Source of the DNA: Myxococcales bacterium
GTDB lineage: Bacteria; Myxococcota_A; Polyangia; Polyangiales; Polyangiaceae
Direction of reading: 5' to 3'
NCBI GenBank assembly: GCA_016212965.1
Contig: JACRDA010000053.1
Coordinates: forward strand, 1 to 64,000
DNA length: 64,000 nt
A program made the translations under genes and the position numbers. Every line of letters starts with the position of its first letter. Position 1 is the stretch's first letter. Positions 1-7,723 of this stretch are shown piece by piece. Under the pieces are notes generated by a model. That model worked only from the letters and a program-made list of their open reading frames with translations, did not search any database and had not been told where the DNA came from.

Positions 1-1
1 G

Positions 2-433
2 CCGACGCTCGAACGCCTCGTGCGCACCTGCCCCGTGACGCCCGAGCTCCTCGACGCGGTCGCGCGCTTCGGCAACCCCGGCTCCTGGGCCTTCCTCGCG
101 CACCACCTCGCCGACCCCGAGCTCCAGCACGCCGCCGCGGCCGCGCTCACCACCCTGTTTGGCGACCCTGCCGAGACCAAGCCCCTCGCCGAAGGCGGGT
201 GGGAAGCGACGATCGGGCGCCTGCGCCTCGACCCCGACCGACGCTACCGGCGGGGCAAGCACTGGTCCCCGGACGTCGTGACCGAGGAGTGCCGCGCGGG
301 CGAGCTCTGCCGACTCGCGACCGAGCGCAGGCTCGACGAGCTGCGGGCGTCCGGAGCTCGCCGCGGGGCTGCTGCGCTCCCCTCTGTGCATGGCCTGCAT
401 GGCTGGGGCGCGAGCGTGTCCGCGCGGGAGTAG
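2..433 (+). CDS. HEAT-repeat-like protein, C-terminal part (5' partial)
   Basis: The reading frame is open from base 2, so the gene begins outside the window and only its last ~143 codons are visible. The visible part has short paired helices typical of HEAT repeats (residues around VARFGNPGSWAFLAHHLADP), then a segment RYRRGKHWSPDVVTEECRAG. This arrangement resembles the TIGR02270-type proteins that are common in myxobacteria and often sit near T6SS genes; that assignment is from memory of the family and is tentative. The last ~25 residues after DELRA are Ala/Gly/Arg-rich and lack the expected helix pattern, so the 3' end may be frameshifted. No catalytic motif is seen. A scaffolding role is the most that can be inferred. 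Confidence 0.5.
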   Translation, partial: PTLERLVRTCPVTPELLDAVARFGNPGSWAFLAHHLADPELQHAAAAALTTLFGDPAETKPLAEGGWEATIGRLRLDPDRRYRRGKHWSPDVVTEECRAGELCRLATERRLDELRASGARRGAAALPSVHGLHGWGASVSARE

Positions 434-538
434 CGCTGGCGGGGACTTCAGCCGACCTGCGGCCGCCGGCCCTCCGTGGGGCCATGGTTGCCCGACGGCC
501 CGCGGCAGCTCATGGTCGTGAGCCCCGCGCGCCGCTCG

Positions 539-1924
539 TCAGCGCTCGAGCAGAAAGCGCCACGCCGGCACGAGGTGGACGCGGCGGCGGCTCAGCTCGA
601 GCGTGCCCTCGCGGGTCAGTGTGACGATGACGAGCCGCGCCTTCGGAAAGGCGGGTGCAGCGGCAGCGAGGCCGCGGAGCTCGCGCGCGAGGGTGTCCGC
701 CGCGTCGGGCTCCGCGCAGACCTGCACGAGCTCTGTTTCACCGTCGTCGTGGCGGGCGACGAAGTCGACCTCCGCTCCGCTCGCTGCGACGTGGTAGCTG
801 AGCCGCGCGCCACGACGACGCAGCTCGAGGTACACGACATTCTCGAGCAGGTGGCCGCGCAGCTGGGCCAGTGGGTCGACCGCGGCGAGCGCCGCGAGCC
901 CCGGATCGACCAGGTAGCTCTTGCGCGGGACGACCGCGCGGCGGCGCTCGGAGTCGGAGTCGACGGGAACGGTGAAAGCAAAGCACGCGTCCTCGAGGTG
1001 GGCGAGGTATTCGTGCAGGTGCCCCTTGCCGACCGCCACGCCCTGGCTGCGGAGATCGAGGTAGATCTTGTGGACGCTGAGCTTGCAGGAGGGCGACCTC
1101 AAGAGGTGCGAGACGAGCCGGCGCAGCGCGACGACGTTGGTCGCGCGATGCCGCTCCACCACGTCGCGCAGCAACGTCACGTCCACGTACTCCTGAAGGA
1201 CGCGGCGCCGGAGCGGCTGAGCGAGCTCCTGGATCTCCGGGAAGCCGCCGGTCGTCAGGTATCCCGAGAGGGCCCGCTCGAGCTCGGCGCGCGCTCGTGG
1301 CGGCGGCGGGAGCTTGTCGGGAATGCCGATGTGCGCGTGCCGGAGCGCCTCGCGGAAGCTGAACGGCAAGACCTCCGTCGCGAGGCTACGGCCGCGCAGA
1401 CTCGTCGCGAGCTCGCGCGACAGGAGCCTCGCGGACGACCCCGTGACGACGACGCGCACGCGACGGGTGTCGAGCATCCGCCGCACGAAGGCCTCCCAGC
1501 CGGGCACGACCTGAACCTCGTCGAGCAAGAGCCAGAAGGGTGCGGTCGCAGCGCTGGGCTCGCGCCGGTACGCCGCGTCCAAGAGCTCTGCGAACACCTC
1601 GAGCCCGACGCCCGCGAGCCGCTCATCCTCGAGGTTCGCGTAGAGCGAGTGGCCGCGCGCGAGCCCCCCGCGCTCGAGCTCGGCAAGCGTCTGCAGGACG
1701 AGCCAGGTCTTGCCCGAGCGCCGCATCCCGATGACGGCGTCGGCCTTGCCAGGCAGCGCAGCCAGCCGCGCATCCCGCTCGGTGAGCGCCGGCAGAACGA
1801 GCGCCGCGTGGTCGGCCACGATCCGCTCGGCCGCCGTCGTGACACTCGTCCTCGCCACAGGGACAAGATGGTCGTCATCTGTCCTCGAATCAAGGACAAT
1901 ATGCCACGGCCCGTCCCGCACCAC
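539..1924 (-). CDS. AAA_14 / DUF4143 family ATP-binding protein
   Basis: 461 residues from the ATG at 1924. Walker A GMRRSGKT lies at about residues 66-73 and Walker B LLLDEVQ at 132-138. A TGSSARLLSRE segment follows, as in AAA_14 ATPases, and the C-terminal half (about 270-461) matches the DUF4143 region, which folds like a PD-(D/E)XK nuclease in this family. Such ATPases are widespread, mobile and of unknown cellular role. The first ~35 codons are poorly conserved in character and overlap two dyad repeats, so the true start may be the GTG at 1819 (residue V36), just before ADHAALVLPALTERD. The gene stands alone between unrelated neighbours, which fits a mobile single-gene unit. No toxin or antitoxin partner is visible. 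Confidence 0.85.
   Translation of the reverse strand: MVRDGPWHIVLDSRTDDDHLVPVARTSVTTAAERIVADHAALVLPALTERDARLAALPGKADAVIGMRRSGKTWLVLQTLAELERGGLARGHSLYANLEDERLAGVGLEVFAELLDAAYRREPSAATAPFWLLLDEVQVVPGWEAFVRRMLDTRRVRVVVTGSSARLLSRELATSLRGRSLATEVLPFSFREALRHAHIGIPDKLPPPPRARAELERALSGYLTTGGFPEIQELAQPLRRRVLQEYVDVTLLRDVVERHRATNVVALRRLVSHLLRSPSCKLSVHKIYLDLRSQGVAVGKGHLHEYLAHLEDACFAFTVPVDSDSERRRAVVPRKSYLVDPGLAALAAVDPLAQLRGHLLENVVYLELRRRGARLSYHVAASGAEVDFVARHDDGETELVQVCAEPDAADTLARELRGLAAAAPAFPKARLVIVTLTREGTLELSRRRVHLVPAWRFLLER
1847..1899. promoter_or_regulatory. tandem dyads near the start of the DUF4143 ATPase gene
   Basis: Two 20-bp copies occupy 1847-1866 and 1880-1899. They share 15 of 20 positions, and each has GTCC and GGAC half-sites (TGTCCT and AGGACA arms in the second copy). 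Their centres are 33 bp apart, about three helical turns, as expected for an operator bound on one face. They lie inside the longest version of the ATPase reading frame but upstream of its alternative start at 1819, which suggests a promoter or operator rather than coding sequence. Confidence 0.45.
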
Positions 1925-2089
1925 GCGGCGTGAGTCCTCCCGGCGCCGCCCGCCACGCTGCGCGAGGTCGTGACCGAGCGCCCGTACTACATCGTCCCCT
2001 GATGCCGACCAGCCTGCGCGAAGCGTCGCTCACGCCGTCGCCTCGATTTCATTCGCCCGCGTGCGCTGCTGGCCCGGACGCGACGCGCG

Positions 2090-2557
2090 TCACGGGGCGA
2101 CGTGGTTGCCGAGCCCCATCCACTTCTCGTCGCAGATTTTGGTCCCCGGGTTCGACGCCATGTCAGGCTTGCACGAGCCCTTGTCCGGAGCGCAATCCGC
2201 GTCCTTCGAGCAGATCTTGCCGCAGTGGGTCATCCCGACCTTGGCCCAGCCCTGCAGGCAAGCGTCGATGCACTCGCCGCCCGTCTGCTCGGAGCACATC
2301 ATGTGGGCCTTCGCGTCGCAGGCGGCGCAGGCGCTCGAGGCGCCCGTGGGCGTCGTGGAGGGCGCCGCGGTGGCCTTGGCGGTCGCGGTCGCCGTCGCGG
2401 TCGCCGGGGCGGTCGCGGTCGCCGCCGGCGCCGCGCTCGATCCTGGCGCCAGCGTCACGGTCGCACCGTCCCCGGCCTGCGTCTTGGGCGCCGTGCACCC
2501 GAACGAAAGCGCGGCGCACAGCGCCACCGACCCCAGGGGATGGTTGGTTTGGACCAT
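2090..2557 (-). CDS. Cys-rich putative lipoprotein
   Basis: 155 residues. The N-terminus has a short hydrophobic segment ending in FGC near residue 21, a near-canonical lipobox. A low-complexity Ala/Thr linker (about residues 45-70, made of repeated Thr-Ala) follows, and then a compact domain with about 10 cysteines (CAACDAKAHMMC, CIDACLQGW, CGKICSKDADC). This architecture of lipid anchor, flexible linker and disulfide-rich head is typical of myxobacterial surface proteins. The cysteine spacing in CSKDADCAPDKGSC resembles the Dickkopf-like repeats of the larger lipoprotein at 4709-5740. No enzymatic residue pattern is seen, and the function is unknown. Confidence 0.65.
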   Translation of the reverse strand: MVQTNHPLGSVALCAALSFGCTAPKTQAGDGATVTLAPGSSAAPAATATAPATATATATAKATAAPSTTPTGASSACAACDAKAHMMCSEQTGGECIDACLQGWAKVGMTHCGKICSKDADCAPDKGSCKPDMASNPGTKICDEKWMGLGNHVAP

Positions 2558-2693
2558 GCTTCTTCATACTACGGCGGCCGCGGGCCGAGGATGGGATTCG
2601 TGGCGCCGCATGGGCCACGAGCGTCCTCCGCGGCCGGCGACCGCTGCGATCTTGCTGCCCCGAAACCGAGCCGGCGCCTACGATGCGCAGCGC

Positions 2694-3015
2694 ATGCTCG
2701 AGTGGCTCGCGGCGTTCGCGTTCACCCAGGTCGTCGAGGGTCCGATCTACCTGGTCGCGCTGCGGCGCCACGCGGCGAGCGTCCCGCGGCGGCTCGCCGT
2801 GGCCTTCGGCGCGAGCGCCCTCACCACACCCCATCGTGTGGTTCGTCATCCCGGAGATCGTGTAACTCTGCGACCGCTTCACGGCGGGCTGTTGGGAGCT
2901 CATGGTGGTGGTCGCGGAGCTCTTCGCCTCGACGGCCGAGCCACGCTGGCTCCCAACTGCGCAGCAGTCCGCCGCTCGCCGCGTCAAGGCTTGCGTCAGG
3001 CGAGCCCAAGTCTGA
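2694..3015 (+). pseudogene. decayed small integral membrane protein gene
   Basis: The frame from ATG 2694 starts MLEWLAAFAFTQVVEGPIYL and continues to GASAL. At about 2820-2830 the sense moves to the next frame (HPIVWFVIPEIV), which then meets TAA at 2863-2865. The same frame continues meaningfully after that stop (CDRFTAGCWELMVVVAELFA) until TGA at 3013. Joined together these segments read as a two- or three-helix membrane protein of the kind seen in other myxobacteria. One single-base insertion plus one nonsense change explain the breaks. A sequencing error could mimic one lesion, but hardly both. Confidence 0.55.
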
Positions 3016-3214
3016 CTGGGGATCGTGGTCCCGAGCCAGCCACGGGCTGCGACTTGGCGCTAGCTTACCCTCGTCGCAACCAAGTAGGGTTCGACGTCGC
3101 GAACATGGCCACGCTGTGGGGGCCGACCACCGCACCGGCACGACGCATCGCGACGTGACTCACCCTCGGGCCGCGCGCGCGGCTCGCGAAGCCTCGACCT
3201 CACGAACCCACGAC

Positions 3215-4591
3215 ATGAAGAACCTCCGCGTATTGCTGCCTTTCGTCCTGGGTCCCCTTTCGGCGTGCACGCCGAAGCCCGCCGAGCTGCTCGCTCCAGG
3301 CCCCGCGACCTCACCTGCCGCCTCGAGCAGCGCCCCCTCGGGCAGCAGCACCGCCTCGAGCAGCGCCACCTCGAGCAGCGCCGCGCCGAGCAACTCTGCC
3401 TCGAGCGGCATCGCGGCAACCGCAGCCGTGCCGCCCGCGGCCGTGCTGGAGGACAGGCTGCTGGCCACCCTCCCCGAGGGCGCGACGACGCAGGACATTC
3501 TCTTCGATGGGGTGGGGCAGCAGGTGGCCTACGTCCTCAAGCAGAGCGACGACAAGAAGGTCGTCGTGCTCGGCGACCAGCGCAGCCCGCCCTTCGATTC
3601 CCTGTTCACGCGCGAGTGGAGCCGCGACGGGAGACATTTCGCATATCTCGCCGAAGCGCAGGGCAAGTACTTCGTCGTGGTCGATGGCGCGACGAGCGGG
3701 CCCTACGCCAGGTGCACGCCATACCTGCGATGGAGCCCCGACGGCCGCATTGGCTACAACGCCGACGGGCTGCTCTTCACCGGCACGCAGTCGTTCGCGC
3801 CGTTGGGGCCGGTGATGGACTTCCACTGGCGCCCCGACAACACGCTCACCTACGCGTTCAAGCAGGGCCGCGAGAAGCAGGCGCTCGTCGTCGACGGGAA
3901 GGTGGGCGAGACCTTCTATTACATGCTCGAGCCCGCGTGGAGCGCGGATGGCGCCCACCTCGCGTACGCGGCGTCGACCGGCAAGGCGATGTTCCTGGTC
4001 GTCGACGGGAAGAAGACGGAGCACGCGCAAGCCGACAACCTCGCCTGGAGCCCCGACGGCAAGCAGCTGGCCTACACCTCCCGGTTGCCGAGCGCGCACC
4101 AGGACCCATACACGTACGTCGTCCAACGCGGCGCCGAGCAGAGCGAGCCCTTCGAGGAGGTCTCGGCGCCAGTCTGGAGCCCCGACTCGCGGCAGCTCGC
4201 CTATGTCGCGAAGAAGGACGGCCAGCGCCAGATCCGCGGCGACAAGACGAGCGCCGCCCACGACGAGGTGTCGGCCCCCGTCTGGAGCCCCGATTCGAAG
4301 CACATCGCGTTCGTCGTCAAGGACGGGACGCAGCAGCGGGTCGTCGTCGACGACGAGGCCGGGGAGGCGTTCGAGCGAGCGCGGGCGGGAACGCTGTCGT
4401 GGAGCCCGGACTCGACGCAGCTGGCCTACGTGGCGCAGAAGGACGGCAAAGCCTACGTCGTCGTAGGCGACAAGAAGAGCGCGGCGGTGGACGCGGCGGC
4501 CCGCCTGCGCTGGAGCAAGGACGGCGCGAGCGTGGGCTTCGGCGCCGTCGTCGGCAACGAGCTGCGCTGGCGAGTCATGGCAGTACGCTGA
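3215..4591 (+). CDS. lipoprotein with TolB/WD40-like beta-propeller repeats
   Basis: 458 residues from ATG 3215; longer in-frame upstream sequence is not protein-like. The signal peptide ends in a lipobox LSAC (about residue 18). A Ser/Ala/Gly-rich linker runs to about residue 75. The rest contains at least eight PD40-type blades, each with a WSPDG/WSPDS..LAY core (for example VWSPDSRQLAYVA and SWSPDSTQLAYVA). Such propellers usually mediate protein contacts in the periplasm or at the outer membrane. No peptidase domain follows, unlike in DPP-type proteins, so a binding role is more likely. No operon partner is evident. Confidence 0.8.
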   Translation: MKNLRVLLPFVLGPLSACTPKPAELLAPGPATSPAASSSAPSGSSTASSSATSSSAAPSNSASSGIAATAAVPPAAVLEDRLLATLPEGATTQDILFDGVGQQVAYVLKQSDDKKVVVLGDQRSPPFDSLFTREWSRDGRHFAYLAEAQGKYFVVVDGATSGPYARCTPYLRWSPDGRIGYNADGLLFTGTQSFAPLGPVMDFHWRPDNTLTYAFKQGREKQALVVDGKVGETFYYMLEPAWSADGAHLAYAASTGKAMFLVVDGKKTEHAQADNLAWSPDGKQLAYTSRLPSAHQDPYTYVVQRGAEQSEPFEEVSAPVWSPDSRQLAYVAKKDGQRQIRGDKTSAAHDEVSAPVWSPDSKHIAFVVKDGTQQRVVVDDEAGEAFERARAGTLSWSPDSTQLAYVAQKDGKAYVVVGDKKSAAVDAAARLRWSKDGASVGFGAVVGNELRWRVMAVR

Positions 4592-4603
4592 AGGCCCACG
4601 CGC

Positions 4604-4635
4604 GGCCCCGATGCGGGCGCGGCGGCCGCGGGGCC
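4604..4635. terminator. possible bidirectional hairpin between convergent genes
   Basis: A perfect 7-bp inverted repeat (GGCCCCG at 4604-4610, CGGGGCC at 4629-4635) with an 18-base loop sits between the convergent genes ending at 4591 and 4709. There is no T-tract on either strand, so intrinsic termination is uncertain; in such GC-rich DNA the stem could be fortuitous. Confidence 0.25.
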
Positions 4636-4708
4636 ATCGCAGCAGCGGCAGGCGTGGAGGTCGTGTGGTGAGCAGCGCGGTCCGCTACGGCACACGCGCT
4701 CGGCTCAC

Positions 4709-5740
4709 CTACCGGCACTCGGCCTTGCCGGCCATGCCGCACTTCTTGTCGAGGCAGGTCAACGGTTTCGGGCACGGGATCGCCGCGTCGCAGGCCTCCC
4801 CCTCTTTCGGCATGGCCACGCAGACGCGCTGCCGGTACTCGCATTGGCTCCGCATGCAGAACGGCCCCTGCCCCATGCCGCACTTCTCGCCGCGGGCGAC
4901 GAGCTTGCGCGGGCCGCACTTCTTGCCCTCGCAGCCGTACGCGAAGTGACAGAAGCGCGGCTCGTCGGCCTCCGTGTCGCATGCTGCGCCGTCTTTGAGG
5001 TATGGCCCGCAGCGGTCCTTCACGCAGTTGCTCGTCGTGCACTGGTGGTCCTCGACGCAGGCGCCGCCCTCCGGCGCCCGCGGCACGCACTTGTTCGAGG
5101 TGCAGGTGAAATCGGGGTAGCAGTCGCGCGGCAGCTTGCAGGGGTCGTTCTCGGCGGGGACCGTCTTGCACTTGCCGCACGCCTCGGTGTCGGTGCCGCG
5201 CCAGCAGATCCCCGACTGGCACTGCGCGTCGACGGAGCACGCCGCCGCGTCGGCGCGCTTGCCCTTCGAGCGACACGCCGCCGGGCGCGCGCCGTCACAG
5301 GGCGTCTTCGCCAGCGCGTCCGCGCATGCTTGCACGTCGGCAGGGCCGACCGCGGCGTCGGGCGCCTGCGCGGAGTCGAGGCACTGCGCGGTCACGGCCG
5401 ATTTGCAGGTCTCGGCATCGCCGTAGTCGAGCCGCAGGAGGTAGCCCTGATCGCAGCCCGCGTGCCGATCGCACGTGGCGGTCGCGAGCTTGGCGCACGC
5501 TGCTTCGATCGTCGGCGCGGCCGGCGCGGGCGCCGATGCGCTCGCCGGCGGCGGCGCGGTCGGGGCCGGCGTCGCCGCCGTCGAAGCCGCGGTCGTCGCC
5601 GAGCTCGACGGCTTCGGCTTCGAGGTGTCGGTCGCCGCTGGCGGCGGCGCGCTCGAGCTCGAGCTCGAGCTCGGCGAGCCGCTCGGGCCGCAGCCGAGGA
5701 CCAAGGTGACGAGAACGATCGATGGGAGGGCGCGAATCAT
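4709..5740 (-). CDS. Cys-rich lipoprotein with Dickkopf-like disulfide repeats
   Basis: 343 residues. The signal peptide ends in a lipobox (LVLGC, about residue 17), followed by a long Ser/Ala/Pro/Thr linker that includes a run of seven serines. The head (about residues 95-343) has more than 30 cysteines in repeats such as CSVDAQCQSGICW, CKLPRDCYPDFTC and CVEDHQCTTSNC, the spacing of Dickkopf-type or EB-like modules. Proteins of this shape are numerous in Polyangia and are thought to be exposed on the cell surface; their ligands are unknown. The gene is monocistronic and convergent with the beta-propeller lipoprotein gene. Confidence 0.75.
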   Translation of the reverse strand: MIRALPSIVLVTLVLGCGPSGSPSSSSSSSAPPPAATDTSKPKPSSSATTAASTAATPAPTAPPPASASAPAPAAPTIEAACAKLATATCDRHAGCDQGYLLRLDYGDAETCKSAVTAQCLDSAQAPDAAVGPADVQACADALAKTPCDGARPAACRSKGKRADAAACSVDAQCQSGICWRGTDTEACGKCKTVPAENDPCKLPRDCYPDFTCTSNKCVPRAPEGGACVEDHQCTTSNCVKDRCGPYLKDGAACDTEADEPRFCHFAYGCEGKKCGPRKLVARGEKCGMGQGPFCMRSQCEYRQRVCVAMPKEGEACDAAIPCPKPLTCLDKKCGMAGKAECR

Positions 5741-5863
5741 CAGCGAGACTCTAGCGAAAGTCGGGCCGAAGTCGCAGCACGAACCGAGGCGGGCGGCGAC
5801 ATGGGACGAAGAGGGCCGACGGCAGGGTGGGCGCGACCGCGGTGCGCGGTGTATGCTGGCTGC

Positions 5864-6136
5864 ATGCTCTCGACCCGTGGGAGTGCGCTCGTGCTCCTCG
5901 CGCTCGCCTCCGCGTGCGGGGGAATCGCCGTCATCGACGACGACGGTGACGGCGGGGCGGGAGCGGGCGGCGGAGGGGGCGGCGGCGCGGGCGGCGGGGA
6001 CCCGCAGGTCGAGTGCGTGCTCGAGTGCGGCGGCGTCTGCATCAAGTGTCAGGGAAGCGACTGCTTCGCGGGCTCGTGCTCGAGCGACGGCAAGTGCCTA
6101 CCCCCGGACGTGCCCGTGAGCTGCCCGGACAAGTGA
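5864..6136 (+). CDS. small Cys-rich lipoprotein
   Basis: 90 residues from ATG 5864. A signal peptide ends in ASAC (about residue 18), followed by acidic residues, a Gly/Ala stretch and a short cysteine-rich tail (VECVLECGGVCIKCQGSDC). It looks like a miniature version of the neighbouring Cys-rich lipoprotein: anchor, flexible linker and a single disulfide knot. Lipoprotein export is well supported by the signal sequence, but nothing indicates a function. Confidence 0.6.
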   Translation: MLSTRGSALVLLALASACGGIAVIDDDGDGGAGAGGGGGGGAGGGDPQVECVLECGGVCIKCQGSDCFAGSCSSDGKCLPPDVPVSCPDK

Positions 6137-6159
6137 CGGCCCCCGTTGCGGGTCTCGCG

Positions 6160-6410
6160 CCCGGAGCTCGACCATTCCTCCACCCAGCGCGAAGTGCACG
6201 AAGCACCCACGCACCGTCACGCCCTCGACCATTCGCAGCGCGTGCGCGTCGGCCGCGAGCTGCGGGGGGTGCTCGAGGGCCTTCTTCTCCCAGGTGCTCG
6301 GCGCGCCGGGGTAGCTCTTGTGGTCGATGACGACCACGCCCTCGGGCGTCTCGAGCAGCAGATCGAGGACGCCCTCCACGCGGCGCGGCTTCGTCGAGGA
6401 CGCGCCCGAG
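6160..6410 (-). pseudogene. remnant of a PD-(D/E)XK (RecB/AddA-like) nuclease domain
   Basis: On the minus strand this stretch encodes VEGVLDLLLETPEGVVVIDH followed by KSYPG, then a segment ending HPPQLAADAHAL and a closing strand FVHFALGGGMVEL. The G-hydrophobic-D-hydrophobic block followed by VIDHKS, and the downstream Q..A..AL helix, match motifs II and III of the RecB-family nuclease domain found at the C-terminus of UvrD/AddA-type helicases. No helicase or other N-terminal part exists: upstream sequence in this frame is unlike protein and runs into the neighbouring gene. I read it as the surviving end of a deleted gene. Confidence 0.5.
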
Positions 6411-6437
6411 CGCGCGCGGACCTGGTACCGTGCCGGC

Positions 6438-6983
6438 GTGGATACTGGCATCCTCGTCGCGGGGCTCGTCGCGCTCGCGCTCTTCGGGCTCGTCGCAGCG
6501 GTCGTCGTGCTCGTGCGCAGGTGGGGCAAGCGCTTCGAGCCCGAGGGGGCGCTCGCCGAGGCCTCGCTCGACACCCGTTCGCGCATCGAACTGCGGGCGC
6601 CGGCGGGCGAGGCGCTCGATCTGTTCCTGCACTACACGATGCTCGGGGCGCGTCGCAGCGGCGGCGGCATCGCGTACGGCATGGTGATGCGCCTCGACGT
6701 CGAGCGCGCGCCTGCCGCTGGCCACTCCTCCGAGTCGAGCCGCGGCTTTCTGTACGAGGCCGAGTACCTGCTCGGTCAGGCGCAGCGCCCCTTCGGCGAG
6801 GTGCGGGTCGCCGAGCCCATGGCCGCCGGACCGTGGCTGCGCTCCGGTCTGCAGGTCCGCCGCGGGCTGCTCCTCTTGAGGGTGCCCGCCGGTGGCGAGC
6901 TCGTGGCCCGCGGGCACGTCGCGATGACGGGCGCGACGGAGTGCCAGGGGCTCGTCCTGTTCGCGCGGCCGCATCGCACGTGA
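6438..6983 (+). CDS. single-pass membrane protein of unknown function
   Basis: 181 residues from GTG 6438, chosen because the next residues (DTGILVAGLVALALFGLVAA) form a transmembrane helix at once; the frame upstream of it is not protein-like. A basic stop-transfer segment (RRWGKRF) follows, then a ~150-residue soluble domain with alternating strands and no recognised catalytic motif. The soluble part would be cytoplasmic if the positive-inside rule holds. It lies just downstream of the nuclease relic, whose 5' side may have been lost when this gene arrived or was rearranged. Confidence 0.6.
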   Translation: MDTGILVAGLVALALFGLVAAVVVLVRRWGKRFEPEGALAEASLDTRSRIELRAPAGEALDLFLHYTMLGARRSGGGIAYGMVMRLDVERAPAAGHSSESSRGFLYEAEYLLGQAQRPFGEVRVAEPMAAGPWLRSGLQVRRGLLLLRVPAGGELVARGHVAMTGATECQGLVLFARPHRT

Positions 6984-7084
6984 CCTCCGGGGCGACGCCC
7001 GAGCGCGCCCCGGCTCGCGCTCTGCGAATCGCACGCGCACTCGACCACGACGACGGCAGCCCAGACGCGCTACGCTGACACCGC

Positions 7085-7723
7085 GTGAAGGCTCTTCTCG
7101 TCGCCACCGTCGCTCTCGCGTGGGGTACCGCGGGGTGCGAGTTCGCCTTGAGCCCGTCCGTGACGCCCACCCTCGACACGGCGGCGCACGTCGGCCTCGA
7201 GGGTCGCGTCGACGTCTCGGCCTCGATCGGTGCCCCGGGCGCCAATGCCTTCCTGCAGGTCGGGCCCGGCGGGGGCTACAACAAGGAGCTCGGCGGCTAC
7301 TTCGTGCTCACGGCGCTCGCGGGCATGCAGTTCGGCGCGATCGACGACCCCGAGGACGAGCAGCCGATTCGGGGTCGTGCGGCGCCGACCTGGTCGATCC
7401 GCGGCGGCGAGAACGGCTATCGAATGGGACCGGGAGGCCTGCTCGAGCTCCTCGTCGGAGTCGGTCGCACGACGGGCCCGTTCGGCGTCTTTCTCGTCGG
7501 GCCGCGCCTTCAGGTCGACGGCTACCTCCCCGAGGAGCGCGGCCCGCACACGCCGGATTTCGCGCTCGAGCGCGGGGCCATCTTCGCACCCGGCTTCGTC
7601 GCCACCTGGATGTTCGGCTATTGCTATGGCGAGCGCCGCACACCCCGCACGCCGCCTTTGCCACCTACGGAGACGCCTGCCCCAGCTCCCACGCCACCCC
7701 TCGACCCCCGGAACGAGCCATGA
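7085..7723 (+). CDS. putative outer-membrane/periplasmic lipoprotein
   Basis: 212 residues, start GTG 7085. The N-terminus is a signal peptide (MKALLVATVALAWG) ending TAGC, a plausible lipobox at residue 18. The body is rich in Gly and aromatic residues with alternating hydrophobic strands (GGYFVLTALAGMQFGAI, GPFGVFLVGPRLQVDGY), suggesting a small beta-barrel or beta-sandwich. The C-terminus is a Pro/Thr-rich tail. The stop codon overlaps the start of the fumarase gene (ATGA), so the two are translationally coupled, although no functional link is obvious. Confidence 0.6.
   Translation: MKALLVATVALAWGTAGCEFALSPSVTPTLDTAAHVGLEGRVDVSASIGAPGANAFLQVGPGGGYNKELGGYFVLTALAGMQFGAIDDPEDEQPIRGRAAPTWSIRGGENGYRMGPGGLLELLVGVGRTTGPFGVFLVGPRLQVDGYLPEERGPHTPDFALERGAIFAPGFVATWMFGYCYGERRTPRTPPLPPTETPAPAPTPPLDPRNEP

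Noticed and set aside
2370-2430. Short tandem GC-rich repeats resembling a satellite
   Set aside because: They encode the Ala-Thr linker of the lipoprotein at 2090-2557, a normal low-complexity spacer.
2102-3214. Upstream extension of the beta-propeller lipoprotein frame
   Set aside because: The sequence is Arg-rich and overlaps other features; ATG 3215 is followed directly by a lipoprotein signal.
4844-5863. Upstream extension of the small lipoprotein frame to 4844
   Set aside because: This part is antisense to the Cys-rich lipoprotein gene; the signal peptide starts at ATG 5864.
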